Part shown: positions 25,749 through 34,896 of the stretch, piece by piece
Layout of the letters: the number at the start of each line of letters is the position of its first letter
How positions within the stretch are numbered: position 1 is the first letter of the stretch
From: Methyloversatilis universalis
GTDB taxonomy: Bacteria > Pseudomonadota > Gammaproteobacteria > Methylococcales > Methylococcaceae
Direction: 5' to 3'
Assembly: GCA_020723665.1 (NCBI GenBank)
Contig: DYIL01000015.1
Span: forward strand, 1-64,000
Length of the DNA: 64,000 nucleotides
Program-made: the position numbers and the translations under genes
The notes under the pieces: generated by a model
What the model was told of the DNA's origin: nothing
Databases searched by the model: none
The model's input: only the letters and a program-made list of their open reading frames with translations

Positions 25749-25931
25749 GGTCTAAAAGCGTATCCCAATAGGCTTAAGGAAGCTCTGAGCAAGTGGATTT
25801 CGTTCATGCCCTTCGACGAGCTCAGGAGAGCGTTCGACAAGCTCACCACGAACGGAATCAATAGGTTACCGTTCGTCCTGAGCCAAGTCGAAGGGCTCAC
25901 GGCGAATGGCCTATTGGGATGGGCTCTAAGT
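25749..25931. repeat. Family B dispersed element, copy 1
   Basis: About 183 bases bounded by imperfect inverted ends (GCGTATCCCAATAGGC on the left and GCCTATTGGGATGGGCTC on the right). The interior contains AAGGAAGCTCTGAGCAAGTG, CCCTTCGACGAGCTCAGGAG, AACGGAATCAATAGGTTACC and GTCCTGAGCCAAGTCGAAGG. An inverted copy with almost the same interior lies at 38670-38870 and a diverged one at 39901-40075. Confidence 0.8.
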
Positions 25932-25951
25932 AGTCAACGAGTTCATCCGTC

Positions 25952-28882
25952 ATGACATCCGAGCTGTCTTCAAAACTTTTGACGCTGAGCCGATCGCTCG
26001 AAGGGGAGCTATTGACCGACCGGCTCTCGCGCCTGTTGTACGCCACGGACGCCTCGCCCCACCAGAAGACGCCCCTGGCCGTGGCGCGGCCCAAGCATCG
26101 GGACGACTGCGTAACGCTGATGGCATTTGCGGCGCGCGAACGACTGTCGCTGATTCCCCGCGCGGCGGGAACCAGTCTGGCGGGGCAGTGCGTCGGCGAC
26201 GGGCTGGTGGTCGATGTCAATCGCCACATGAACCGGATCGTCTCGATCGACCCCGAGCGGCGGCGGGCGCGCGTGCAGCCGGGCGTGATCCGCGACGATC
26301 TCAACGATGCGCTGAGCCCGTTCGGGCTGATGTTCGCCCCCGATCCCTCCACGGCCAACCGCTGCACGATCGGCGGCATGTTCGGCAACAACGCCTGGGG
26401 CAGCCATGCCTTGCTTTACGGCACGACGCAGGACCACGTGCTGTCAGTCGATGCGGTACTGAGCGATGCTACCGCAGTCCGGTTCGGGCCTCTCGACGAC
26501 AGCCAACTTCGGGACAAATTGGCGCTCGACAATTTGGAAGGGCGGATTTATCGCGCCGTGTTCGAGACGATCGACCGCCATCGGACGCTGATTCTCAACC
26601 GCTTTCCCCGCCCCGACGGTATTCCGCGCAATGCGGGCTATTCCCTGGACGTGTTGGCGCTCGGCCAGCCCTGGGAATCGCGGGGGCCGTTTTTCAATTT
26701 GGCTCGATTGCTGTGCGGCAGCGAAGGGACCTTGGCTCTGGTCACTGAAATCGAAGTCGGGCTCGTGCCGCTGCCCGCTCGGCACCGTTTGGTCTGCGTC
26801 CAATTCGACAGCCTGTCGCAGGCGCTCTCGGCAGTCCCCGTGGCGCTGGGCCATCGGCCCTCGGCGGTGGAACTGGTAGACCGGCATATCCTGACGCTCA
26901 CCGAGACCAATCTCGAGCAGCAACGCAACCGGTTCTGGATCGAAGGCGATCCCGCCGCCGTGCTGCTGATCGATTTCGCCGACGAAACCGGGGATGAGGT
27001 CGACGCCGCGATCGAGGGCCTGATGGCTGACTTACGTTCGCGGAACCTGGGCCATGCCCGAAAGGTGCTCGATTCCCCGCTGCGGGAACGGGCGTTGGCC
27101 TTACGCGCGGCGGGATTGGGCTTGCTCATGGGGCTGCCGGGTCCGGTCAAGGCCGTTACCGGCATCGAAGACACGGCGGTGGCGGTCGCCGATCTCCCCG
27201 CGTATGCCGAGGCGGTGCTGTCGACCATGGCCCGCCACGGCGTGGATTGCGTCGCTTTCGGTCCGGCCGGATGGGGCCTCTTGCACTTCCGCCCCCTGCT
27301 CGATCTGGGCAGCCGGGACGGCCGGTATCTTTACGAACGCATCCTTGAGGAAGTGTTCGAACGGGTGATCCGCTTCGGCGGGACGATCAGCGCCAAGCAT
27401 GGCGACGGCCGCCTGAGGGCGCCTTATCTGCCCGCTATGCTGGGCCAGGAATTGTACGGACTCTTGCGCCGGATTAAGGTCGCCTTCGATCCTCATGATG
27501 TTTTGAACCCGCACAAGATCTTCGACCCTCCGCCGCTGCTTTCGGATCTTCGGGCCCATGAGAACGGGAAACCGGTTGCCGCCTACTTCGATTGGGGCCG
27601 GGAAGCCGGGTTGAGGATTGCCGCTTCCAAGTGCAACGGCGCCGGGGCCTGCCTGAAAAGCGCCGGGCGCGGCACCATGTGCCCGTCCTATATGGCGACA
27701 CGGGAAGAAAAACACGGCACCCGCGGCCGCGCCAATGTCTTCCGGCAGGTCATGGACAGTCCCGAGCCCTGGGAGGACGCGAACCGCGAGCTTCTCCGGG
27801 AAATCCTCGACCTTTGCCTGGCCTGCAAGGGCTGCAAGGCGGAGTGTCCCGCCAACGTGGACATGGCTCGCATGAAGGCGGAATTTCTGCAACAGCATTA
27901 CGACCGAACGGGCGTGCCGTGGCGGGCGCGGATCGTAGGCAACTTCGACCGGCTCAGTCGAATCGCGGGCTTCGCACCCGCGCTGTCCAACGCGCTACTC
28001 GCGCGGCCTTGGGCCAAATCCAGGCTGGGCTTTCATTCGGAGCGTCCGTTGCCGCCTCTGGCCGACCAGCCGTTCAGCCGCTGGCTGAAACGGCGGCATA
28101 GCTGGGAACCGGCCGGTCGGCGCGGAGACGTCCTGCTGTTCAACGATCCCTTCACCGAATACTACGAACCCCGATTGGGAGTCGCGGCCTTCGAGGTTTC
28201 GAATCGGCTCGGATTTCGCATGACGGCAACGCCTTGTCTCGAATCCGGGCGGATACAGATCAGCCAGGGCCTCTTGCGCGCCGCCCGCAAACGGCTGAGC
28301 CGGGCGGTCGAGCGGCTCTACCCTTGGGCGATAACGGGCCTTTGGATCATCGGCCTGGAACCTTCGGAAGTCCTGACCTTCCGCGACGAAGCCGCGGACT
28401 TGCTGCAGGGCGAGGAGCTCAGGAAAAAGGCACGTGTGGTGGCGGATCGCGTCTTGACCTTCGAGGAATTCATCGACCGTGAGATCGGGCGGTTCGACGA
28501 AAATCCGTTCGGCGATGCGCTCGAGGGCAAGACGCTGTTGGTACACGGCCATTGCCACCAAAAGGCTCTGCTTGGCATGCAGCCCCTCTTGAAGGCGCTA
28601 TCATTGATTCCGGGCGTAGACGTTCAGCCTATTCCCTCCGGGTGCTGCGGCATGGCGGGCGTCTTCGGCTACGAGAAAGAGCACTATGCGGTCTCGCTGG
28701 ACATTGCCGAACTGGTGCTGTTTCCCGCCATCCGCGAGGCTGGAAACGATACGCTGATCGTGGCGCCCGGCACCAGCTGCCGCCGCCAAATCGCCGACGG
28801 GCTGGGGATGCGGGCTTATCATCCCGTCGAAGTCATGGGCATGGCGATGGGGCAGCACGTGTTGGGTAAACGGGTCTATTAA
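25952..28882 (+). CDS. FAD- and Fe-S-binding dehydrogenase, YdiJ/D-2-hydroxyglutarate dehydrogenase-like
   Basis: This large 976-residue protein joins an FAD-linked oxidase to a Fe-S/CCG half. Residues 40-220 are the PCMH-type FAD domain (LIPRAAGTSLAGQCVGDGLV, MFGNNAWGSHALLYGTTQDH). Residues 230-520 are the FAD-oxidase C-terminal domain (KHGDGRLRAPYLP). Around residues 555-640 are cysteine clusters (CNGAGACLKS, GTMCPSYMATREEKHGTRGR, CLACKGCKAECPANVD). The CCG domain follows (HGHCHQKALLG, PSGCCGMAGVFGYEKEHY). YdiJ proteins oxidise D-2-hydroxyglutarate. The HglS-type gene 3 kb away would make that substrate, which supports this assignment over D-lactate dehydrogenase. Confidence 0.82.
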   Translation: MTSELSSKLLTLSRSLEGELLTDRLSRLLYATDASPHQKTPLAVARPKHRDDCVTLMAFAARERLSLIPRAAGTSLAGQCVGDGLVVDVNRHMNRIVSIDPERRRARVQPGVIRDDLNDALSPFGLMFAPDPSTANRCTIGGMFGNNAWGSHALLYGTTQDHVLSVDAVLSDATAVRFGPLDDSQLRDKLALDNLEGRIYRAVFETIDRHRTLILNRFPRPDGIPRNAGYSLDVLALGQPWESRGPFFNLARLLCGSEGTLALVTEIEVGLVPLPARHRLVCVQFDSLSQALSAVPVALGHRPSAVELVDRHILTLTETNLEQQRNRFWIEGDPAAVLLIDFADETGDEVDAAIEGLMADLRSRNLGHARKVLDSPLRERALALRAAGLGLLMGLPGPVKAVTGIEDTAVAVADLPAYAEAVLSTMARHGVDCVAFGPAGWGLLHFRPLLDLGSRDGRYLYERILEEVFERVIRFGGTISAKHGDGRLRAPYLPAMLGQELYGLLRRIKVAFDPHDVLNPHKIFDPPPLLSDLRAHENGKPVAAYFDWGREAGLRIAASKCNGAGACLKSAGRGTMCPSYMATREEKHGTRGRANVFRQVMDSPEPWEDANRELLREILDLCLACKGCKAECPANVDMARMKAEFLQQHYDRTGVPWRARIVGNFDRLSRIAGFAPALSNALLARPWAKSRLGFHSERPLPPLADQPFSRWLKRRHSWEPAGRRGDVLLFNDPFTEYYEPRLGVAAFEVSNRLGFRMTATPCLESGRIQISQGLLRAARKRLSRAVERLYPWAITGLWIIGLEPSEVLTFRDEAADLLQGEELRKKARVVADRVLTFEEFIDREIGRFDENPFGDALEGKTLLVHGHCHQKALLGMQPLLKALSLIPGVDVQPIPSGCCGMAGVFGYEKEHYAVSLDIAELVLFPAIREAGNDTLIVAPGTSCRRQIADGLGMRAYHPVEVMGMAMGQHVLGKRVY

Positions 28883-29090
28883 TCAGGCCGGTAAATACCC
28901 TCCCGGTCTTTACGGGCCGCCGCCCAACGGGAACGCGGGCTGTATGGAAAAGCACCCAGCCGGGCGCAGGCGGGAGGAACACAACCGGTCTGTAACAGCG
29001 CAAAACCGGTCAATTTCCAGGGAGCGGAGGAAGTCTTGCATGGACAGCCATTTATGAAGGGCACACCAAATCGCTCTTCAGAGAGTAGAC

Positions 29091-29112
29091 TTTCGGCTTT
29101 TCAAAGCCGAAA
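29091..29112 (+). promoter_or_regulatory. Perfect hairpin in the leader of the PAS histidine kinase gene
   Basis: TTTCGGCTTT and AAAGCCGAAA are exact complements separated by two bases, 35 bases before the kinase start. It could be an attenuator, the end of an upstream transcript or an operator. No T-run follows, so a standard terminator is unlikely. Confidence 0.5.
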
Positions 29113-29146
29113 CAGCGGTGTGCGAGAAAGCCGAGGAACATAGGTC

Positions 29147-30277
29147 ATGGCCGATACCATCCCAGATCTCCTCCGTTCGGTGCGTGAAGCCGAACAAACC
29201 ATGCGGATGCAAGCCGAGCGACTTCGCATCGTTCAAGACCAGGCCCCTGTCGGTATCTGTGAAATCGATCTGGAAGGCCATTATCAGCGTGTCAATGACC
29301 GCTTTTGTGAAATTACGGGTTATACGCGCGAAGAACTGCTCACCAAGCGTTTCCAGGACATCACGCATCCCGATGATGTCGCTGCCAATGTCGAAGCCTT
29401 CCGGCGTCAAGCGCACGCGGATTTCCCCTACAGGATAGAAAAACGCTACATCCACAAGAACGGGCACATCGTGTGGATCGAGCTCAATGGTTATGTCGTT
29501 CGCGATGAACAGGGCCGGCCACTATTCGGAGTCGGTATCGTCCATGACATTACCGAGCGTAAACAGGCAGAGGCGGCGCTACGAGAGGCCGACCGGCGCA
29601 AGGACGAGTTCCTCGCCATGCTCGCGCACGAACTCCGCAATCCTTTGGCGCCCATCCGCAACGCCGTCACCATCATGCGCCGACTCGATGGCTCAGACCC
29701 TAAGCTGCACTGGGCTAAAGAAGTCATCGCACGGCAGGTGAATCACCTGACGCGACTGGTCGATGATTTGTTGGATGTATCGCGCATCGTACAAGGAAAG
29801 CTAACGCTGCAAAAAACCGACGTGGATGTCGCCACCCTGATCGAGCATGCCGTTGAAGAAAGTCGACCCTTCATCGAACTTCGCCGTCATACGCTCACGG
29901 TTTCCGTACCGCCGGAACCGCTGAGGGTAAACGGAGACAACGTACGTCTGACGCAGGTCGTGGCAAACCTGCTCGACAATGCCGCCAAGTACACGCCGGA
30001 AGGCGGCCGGATATGGGTGTACGCAACGCGTGAAAAAGGAGAAGCGGTCATTTCCGTGCGGGACAGCGGCGAGGGAATCGCAGAAGATTTGCTGCCCTAC
30101 CTGTTCGACCTTTTCATTCAAGCCGAACGCACCCTGGACCGCGCAAAGGGCGGCCTCGGTTTGGGCTTGACCATCGTACGGAACATCGTGGGCATGCACG
30201 GGGGGCGAGTGGAAGTGAGCAGTCAGGGCCCCGGCAAAGGCAGCGAGTTCGTGGTGCGTTTGCCGTCGTTGAATTGA
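29147..30277 (+). CDS. PAS-domain sensor histidine kinase
   Basis: This 376-residue soluble kinase has a PAS domain (about residues 25-140, with GICEIDLEGHYQRVNDRFCE and VGIVHDITERKQAE), a HisKA dimerisation domain with the phospho-acceptor H161 in MLAHELRNPLAPIRN, and an HATPase domain (NLLDNAAKYTPEGG, VRDSGEGIAEDLLPYLFDLF, GGLGLGLTIVRNIVGMHGG). No transmembrane segment and no receiver domain are present, so it senses something cytoplasmic and its response regulator lies elsewhere. It stands alone between two metabolic genes; the signal is unknown. Confidence 0.92.
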   Translation: MADTIPDLLRSVREAEQTMRMQAERLRIVQDQAPVGICEIDLEGHYQRVNDRFCEITGYTREELLTKRFQDITHPDDVAANVEAFRRQAHADFPYRIEKRYIHKNGHIVWIELNGYVVRDEQGRPLFGVGIVHDITERKQAEAALREADRRKDEFLAMLAHELRNPLAPIRNAVTIMRRLDGSDPKLHWAKEVIARQVNHLTRLVDDLLDVSRIVQGKLTLQKTDVDVATLIEHAVEESRPFIELRRHTLTVSVPPEPLRVNGDNVRLTQVVANLLDNAAKYTPEGGRIWVYATREKGEAVISVRDSGEGIAEDLLPYLFDLFIQAERTLDRAKGGLGLGLTIVRNIVGMHGGRVEVSSQGPGKGSEFVVRLPSLN

Positions 30278-30443
30278 GCATGGTTGGCCGGGTTGCTTCG
30301 ATAGGGAAAAACCGGTTGGTCGATGTCTCAAAGAGCGGGAGGCGTTCCTCGCCTTTACCTAGAATTTTTCCGAGCTTAGGGTTCGTGTAGTCTTCGTGAG
30401 CCTGGGCTCATCCCATGATCCTCTGATTACCCGGAGACTCGGC

Positions 30444-31532
30444 TTACCGGTAATACCGCCCGAACCGGTTCTCCAAAAAATCTTCCAGCCGAAAGCTCTC
30501 CTGCGTCACGAAGCCTCGATGGCGTTCGGCCTGGCTCGAGACCAGATCGACGATCGCGCAGAGGGCGGCCGCGGTGGTCACCTGTATGGCCGACCACAGC
30601 TTCCCATGGATCGTCTGCGGATAGATTTTCTTCACATAATTTTCTTCGTACAGCTCGCCGCGCTGTTTGCCGCTGACCGAGACGTAGATCAGCACGACGT
30701 CCTGCACGGTCTTGGGGATCGCGTTTTCGAGGATGCGCTTTAGGGTTTCCCTGTCCTTGTTCAACTTAAGGTCGCGCATCAGGAAATGAATCTTCTCGCA
30801 GTGGCCGGGATAGCGCAGGGTCTTGTAGTTCAGCGTCTTGACCCGGCCTTTGTAGGTGTCGGCCAAGGTGCCGAGGCCGCCCGAGGTGTTGAATGCCTCA
30901 TAGAGCAGCCCGTCGATCTCGATGGTTTCGTAGCCTTCCAGCGGCATCAGGACGACGTCGCGCCCGTCTTCGATGCCATAGCAGAAATTGCCGTATTCGT
31001 TGATCAAGCCGTCGGTGGACCAGGTCAGCGAGTATTTGAGGACGTTGCTGGGATGCACCGGCAGCGCGCCGACCCTAAGCTTTACGGTGTCCAGCTCTTC
31101 GAAGTGCCCCATCAGGTCGTTCGCGACGATGTTGACGAAGCCGGGCGCGAGGCCGCATTGCGGGACGAAAGCGGTTTCCGCATTCTGGCTGAGGTTCTGG
31201 ATATAGCGGGTGACGGCGACGTCTTCGGTGAGATCGAAATAATTGAGGCCCGATTCGATGGCGTACTCGGCCACCAGCGGATTGCAGTAGTATGGCAGAG
31301 CGGAAATGATCGCCTCGCACGGATAATCCGACAGGGCGTGGCGTAGCCCGCTGCCGTGGATTGCATCCACGGCGAGGGTGGAAAGGCTCTGCCCGTCGAC
31401 ATCCTCGGTGGCCCGCTTCAGGGCGCTTTCGTCGTGATCGGCCAGATAGACGGCATAGTCGCCGGATCGGGAAAGAAGACCGGCGATCAAGGAACCGATG
31501 GTGCCGGCGCCCAGTACGAACACGTGTCGCAT
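30444..31532 (-). CDS. Saccharopine dehydrogenase family protein
   Basis: This 362-residue NAD(P)-dependent protein has the Rossmann start HVFVLGAGTIGSLIAGLLSR and the saccharopine dehydrogenase motif set (CEAIISALPYYCNPLVAEYA, YFDLTEDVAVTR, FVPQCGLAPGFVNIVANDLM). Saccharopine dehydrogenases join or split lysine/2-oxoglutarate or glutamate/aminoadipate semialdehyde adducts; the family also includes carboxynorspermidine synthase. Nearby HglS and aminoadipate semialdehyde dehydrogenase genes favour lysine catabolism. It is followed upstream, on the same strand, by the HglS gene with a 152-base gap. Confidence 0.8.
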   Translation of the reverse strand: MRHVFVLGAGTIGSLIAGLLSRSGDYAVYLADHDESALKRATEDVDGQSLSTLAVDAIHGSGLRHALSDYPCEAIISALPYYCNPLVAEYAIESGLNYFDLTEDVAVTRYIQNLSQNAETAFVPQCGLAPGFVNIVANDLMGHFEELDTVKLRVGALPVHPSNVLKYSLTWSTDGLINEYGNFCYGIEDGRDVVLMPLEGYETIEIDGLLYEAFNTSGGLGTLADTYKGRVKTLNYKTLRYPGHCEKIHFLMRDLKLNKDRETLKRILENAIPKTVQDVVLIYVSVSGKQRGELYEENYVKKIYPQTIHGKLWSAIQVTTAAALCAIVDLVSSQAERHRGFVTQESFRLEDFLENRFGRYYR

Positions 31533-31684
31533 ACGTTTTTCTCCATGAGTGAATCGATCCCTTTGTTTAGCTCACACGCCTCCGCGCAAGCCCTTCGCCG
31601 GAGGGAGCGTCGCAAAATTCACGACGCGTACGCCGGCATAAGCGTCAGCATTCCGGCGAACCGCACTACCTCATGCCGTCGCGG

Positions 31685-32860
31685 CTATGCCGCGCTTTGC
31701 ACGGAAGTACGAATGACGTGAGCCGCCTGTTCCGGCAGGAAATGGTTGTAGATCGGGGCGGAGTGGAGTGGATTGTCCGGTTCGTAAGCAATGTCGTACA
31801 GCGCGAAAAACCGCTCGGCGAGCGCCGGGCTCATTTCGCGGCGCGACAGAAGTTCCAGGAGCTTGGCGTTCTCGACCACGGTTTCCAAATCCGCGCCGTA
31901 AGTCCTCAAAGCCTCCCGAATCCGTTCGGGAATCTCGCGGTTCCGTTCCGGCCGGGTAAACACCTGCAACAGCAAGCGATCGGTGTAATCGCCCGTCGGG
32001 GTCATGATGGCGATGCCTTCCGCCTCCAGGGTGTGCATCAGCTTGGACAGGCCGACCGCGATCCGCCGCCCTTCCTCGAACCGCGTAGCCCGGATCGCCA
32101 GATGGTGGGCGGTATAGCCGTAAACACGATTCCAGTGCTGGATGATCTGGGTCGGATTATCGGCATCCGACTGATCGACGAACAGCCGCAGCACCTGCCC
32201 ATTTTCCAGGATCTTGTAAAGCACGTAGGCGTTCCAGCCGTCCTCGAACTGGTAGAAGTCTTCGCCCTCGACCTGTGAGGGCACATAGCCGTGATGGCGG
32301 CGCAGGTTCTCCACGACCCGTTCGGCGTCGCCACGCACGGACGAGCCGCAGCGGATCGCGAGATGATCGAAATGGACCGTCCAGCCCAGGCGCGGTGCGA
32401 TTTTCAGCAAGGTCAGGTCGGCCTGGCTGTAGAGCAGCGATTCGACCGCCTTGACTGCCACATAGACGTCGAACTGGCCGACCCAATCGCCGATCAGCTT
32501 CGCGTCGGCATCGCCTATAAAACTTCGGGCACGGGTCAGCAGGCGGTCCAGAAACTCGCGGGCGTAGGGATCCACATGCTCCATCGCGCCCGGTAAATCC
32601 TCTTCGAACGGTTTCGACTGCCTGGCATCGCGATAGGCCGCCAGCAACCCGTCGACGGTTTTGATCCCGTGAAAATAATGGCCGGCGGTCATCGGCTGCG
32701 GCTCTGCCTCGAAGGGCGTCAAATCGATGCCGACCGTGCGGCCGTCGGGGCGCGGCACCAGGAGCTTGTTTGGATGTTCCGGATCGGCGCGGAGGGTGGT
32801 GGGACCCGCGAGTACCTCGCGGACCAGGTCGTGGGCAAGGTCATCGTGTAGATTGGACAT
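31685..32860 (-). CDS. DUF1338 protein, 2-oxoadipate dioxygenase/decarboxylase (HglS family)
   Basis: HglS is a non-heme iron enzyme that turns 2-oxoadipate into D-2-hydroxyglutarate, CO2 and water, in the D-lysine route of Pseudomonas. The 391-residue protein fits DUF1338 length. Histidine-rich strands typical of the vicinal-oxygen-chelate-like fold are visible at TAGHYFHGIKTVDGL, GWTVHFDHLAIRCG and YTAHHLAIRATRFEEGR, although I cannot fix the exact metal ligands. Partners are a saccharopine dehydrogenase homologue, an aminoadipate semialdehyde dehydrogenase (divergent) and the YdiJ-like flavoprotein. Start ATG at 32860. Confidence 0.82.
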   Translation of the reverse strand: MSNLHDDLAHDLVREVLAGPTTLRADPEHPNKLLVPRPDGRTVGIDLTPFEAEPQPMTAGHYFHGIKTVDGLLAAYRDARQSKPFEEDLPGAMEHVDPYAREFLDRLLTRARSFIGDADAKLIGDWVGQFDVYVAVKAVESLLYSQADLTLLKIAPRLGWTVHFDHLAIRCGSSVRGDAERVVENLRRHHGYVPSQVEGEDFYQFEDGWNAYVLYKILENGQVLRLFVDQSDADNPTQIIQHWNRVYGYTAHHLAIRATRFEEGRRIAVGLSKLMHTLEAEGIAIMTPTGDYTDRLLLQVFTRPERNREIPERIREALRTYGADLETVVENAKLLELLSRREMSPALAERFFALYDIAYEPDNPLHSAPIYNHFLPEQAAHVIRTSVQSAA

Positions 32861-33097
32861 TGCAGGACCTCTCTGCCTTTGTGGGAAACATGACTAACGG
32901 CGCATTCGGCAACCGTCACCGCGGCTTGGACTCGCTTCCGCGCAGGAGGGTTGGTATGGATGCCGAATCGGGGTCAGAATACACTTTTAGACAGCCGAAG
33001 TCTCGGAAGGTTGAGGAACGCATCCGTCCGTCGAACCTCTTCTTCCCGCCCCGAATCTAACCGGAGCGAGGCGCTGCGCCTCGATAGGGAGTCGCCT

Positions 33098-34639
33098 ATG
33101 CACACCCACGATATCGTTTCCCGGAATCGACTATTCGAGAACTTGCACCTTCAGGACGTCAACATCGGCAGCTACGCCGCCTATGACGGCTGGCTGGAAG
33201 CTCCGAACGCTCCGCGCCTGGAATCGTACAACCCGGCCACGGGCGAGGCTATCGCCGAGGTCACGCTGTGTTCGGAAGCCCACTACGAAACCGTGCTGGA
33301 AGAAGCCAAGAGAGCCTTCGAGGAATGGCGATTGGTTCCGGCCCCCAAGCGGGGCGAACTGGTACGCCGAATCGGCGATGTCCTGCGCGAACACAAGGAC
33401 GCGCTGGGCAGCCTGATCGCCCTGGAAGCGGGCAAGATCAAGGCGGAGGCCGACGGCGAGGTGCAGGAGATGATCGACATGGCCGATTATGCCGTCGGGC
33501 TGTCACGCATGCTGTACGGCATCACCATGCCTTCCGAGCGCCCGGGGCACCGCCTGTACGAGCAATGGCACCCGCTCGGACCGGTGGGCGTCATCACCGG
33601 CTTCAATTTCCCGGTGGCGGTGTGGTCCTGGAACGCCTTTATCGCGGCGGTGTGCGGCGATACCGTGGTGTGGAAACCTTCCCCGAAGACCCCTCTTTGC
33701 ACCGTGGCGGTTCAGCGCCTGTGCGATCGAGTCGCGGCGGAAATGGGATATCCGGGCATTTTCTCCTGCTTCTTGCCGGAAAATCCGGAGCTGCTGGACC
33801 GCTTCGTCCGTGATAGAAGGCTGCCGCTGATCTCCTTCACCGGTTCCACGGCCGTGGGCCGCCAGGTGGCGGTGAAGGTCGCCGAGCGGCTGGGGCGGAG
33901 TCTCCTGGAACTGTCCGGCAACAACGCCGTCATCGTCGACGAGACCGCCGACCTGGATCTCGCGCTCCGGGCCATCCTGTTCGGCGCCGTGGGAACGGCC
34001 GGCCAGCGTTGCACCAGCATTCGGCGGCTGATCGTCCACGAGAGCATCTGTGACGAACTGGTCGACCGTCTCGTCAAGGCTTACGCTCAGGTGCGGATCG
34101 GCGATCCCCTGGACCCGTCGACCCTCATGGGCCCCCTCATCGACCAAGCGGCGGTCGAGGCGTATCGCCAGGCGGTGGAAGAGGCCCGCCGTCAGGGCGG
34201 CGAGGTCGTTTACGGCGGACGGGTGCTCGAGCGGCCCGGCTGCTTCGTGGAACCTACCCTGATCCGGGCGGAAAACCGCTGGGATGTCGTCCAGCGGGAA
34301 ACCTTCGCGCCTATCTCGTACGTGATGAGCTACCGCCATTTGGAGGAGGCGATCGCCATGCAGAACGACGCGGCGCACGGGCTGTCCTCGGCACTGTTCA
34401 CCCTGAATCTCCGAGCGGCCGAGCGGTTCCTGTCGGCTTCCGGCAGCGACTGCGGCATCGCCAATGTCAACGCGGGCACTTCGGGCGCGGAAATCGGCGG
34501 AGCGTTCGGCGGCGAGAAAGATACCGGAGGCGGCCGCGAGGCCGGCTCCGACGCCTGGAAGATGTACATGCGGCGGCAGACCAACACCATCAACTGGGGC
34601 GAGGGCTTGCCGCTGGCGCAGGGTATTTCGTTTTTTTGA
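33098..34639 (+). CDS. Alpha-aminoadipate semialdehyde (piperideine-6-carboxylate) dehydrogenase, ALDH7 family
   Basis: This 513-residue aldehyde dehydrogenase oxidises 2-aminoadipate 6-semialdehyde to 2-aminoadipate with NAD. ALDH motifs are clear: [40 protein letters not shown], general base E271 in LLELSGNN and nucleophile C305 in [12 protein letters not shown]. The segment [20 protein letters not shown] near the C-terminus is typical of the ALDH7/antiquitin group. I chose the ATG at 33098, preceded by AGGGAG, giving the family length; the open frame back to 32951 has no similarity. It is divergent from the HglS gene, with the shared regulatory region at 32861-33097. Confidence 0.9.
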   Translation: MHTHDIVSRNRLFENLHLQDVNIGSYAAYDGWLEAPNAPRLESYNPATGEAIAEVTLCSEAHYETVLEEAKRAFEEWRLVPAPKRGELVRRIGDVLREHKDALGSLIALEAGKIKAEADGEVQEMIDMADYAVGLSRMLYGITMPSERPGHRLYEQWHPLGPVGVITGFNFPVAVWSWNAFIAAVCGDTVVWKPSPKTPLCTVAVQRLCDRVAAEMGYPGIFSCFLPENPELLDRFVRDRRLPLISFTGSTAVGRQVAVKVAERLGRSLLELSGNNAVIVDETADLDLALRAILFGAVGTAGQRCTSIRRLIVHESICDELVDRLVKAYAQVRIGDPLDPSTLMGPLIDQAAVEAYRQAVEEARRQGGEVVYGGRVLERPGCFVEPTLIRAENRWDVVQRETFAPISYVMSYRHLEEAIAMQNDAAHGLSSALFTLNLRAAERFLSASGSDCGIANVNAGTSGAEIGGAFGGEKDTGGGREAGSDAWKMYMRRQTNTINWGEGLPLAQGISFF

Positions 34640-34744
34640 ATCGGATGTTGGGCAAGAGCGGTAGTTGTGCCGACCGAGCGCGCGGTGACTGCGCGTTCTG
34701 ACACGCCGGGATCGAGTGGAATTTAAATGAACGCAGGAAACGCG

Positions 34745-34811
34745 GAGCCTGTCCTGAGCAACGTCGAAGGGCCTGTCCTGAGCGAAGCCGAAGGGCTTAT
34801 TCCGGCCTACA
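34745..34811. repeat. Dispersed repeat with two CTGAGC modules and one GGCCTAC arm
   Basis: GGAGCCTGTCCTGAGCAACG, then GCCTGTCCTGAGCGAAGCCG, then the arm CTTATTCCGGCCTAC. The module order matches the inner part of the family A element at 24033-24175, but only one arm is present. The rest of the 34640-34896 gap shows no gene. Confidence 0.7.
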
Positions 34812-34896
34812 AAAATAGCCTTTTGCCTTTGAAAAATCGCCTGCCGGTGATGTCTTAGGGGTTTGACGCGCCGGGATCGAAAGAATGGGCGAGCGC

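Noticed and set aside
25952-28882. Assignment of the large FAD/Fe-S protein as D-lactate dehydrogenase or glycolate oxidase
   Set aside because: The fused architecture and length match YdiJ better, and the HglS neighbour makes D-2-hydroxyglutarate the more likely substrate. Lactate remains possible.
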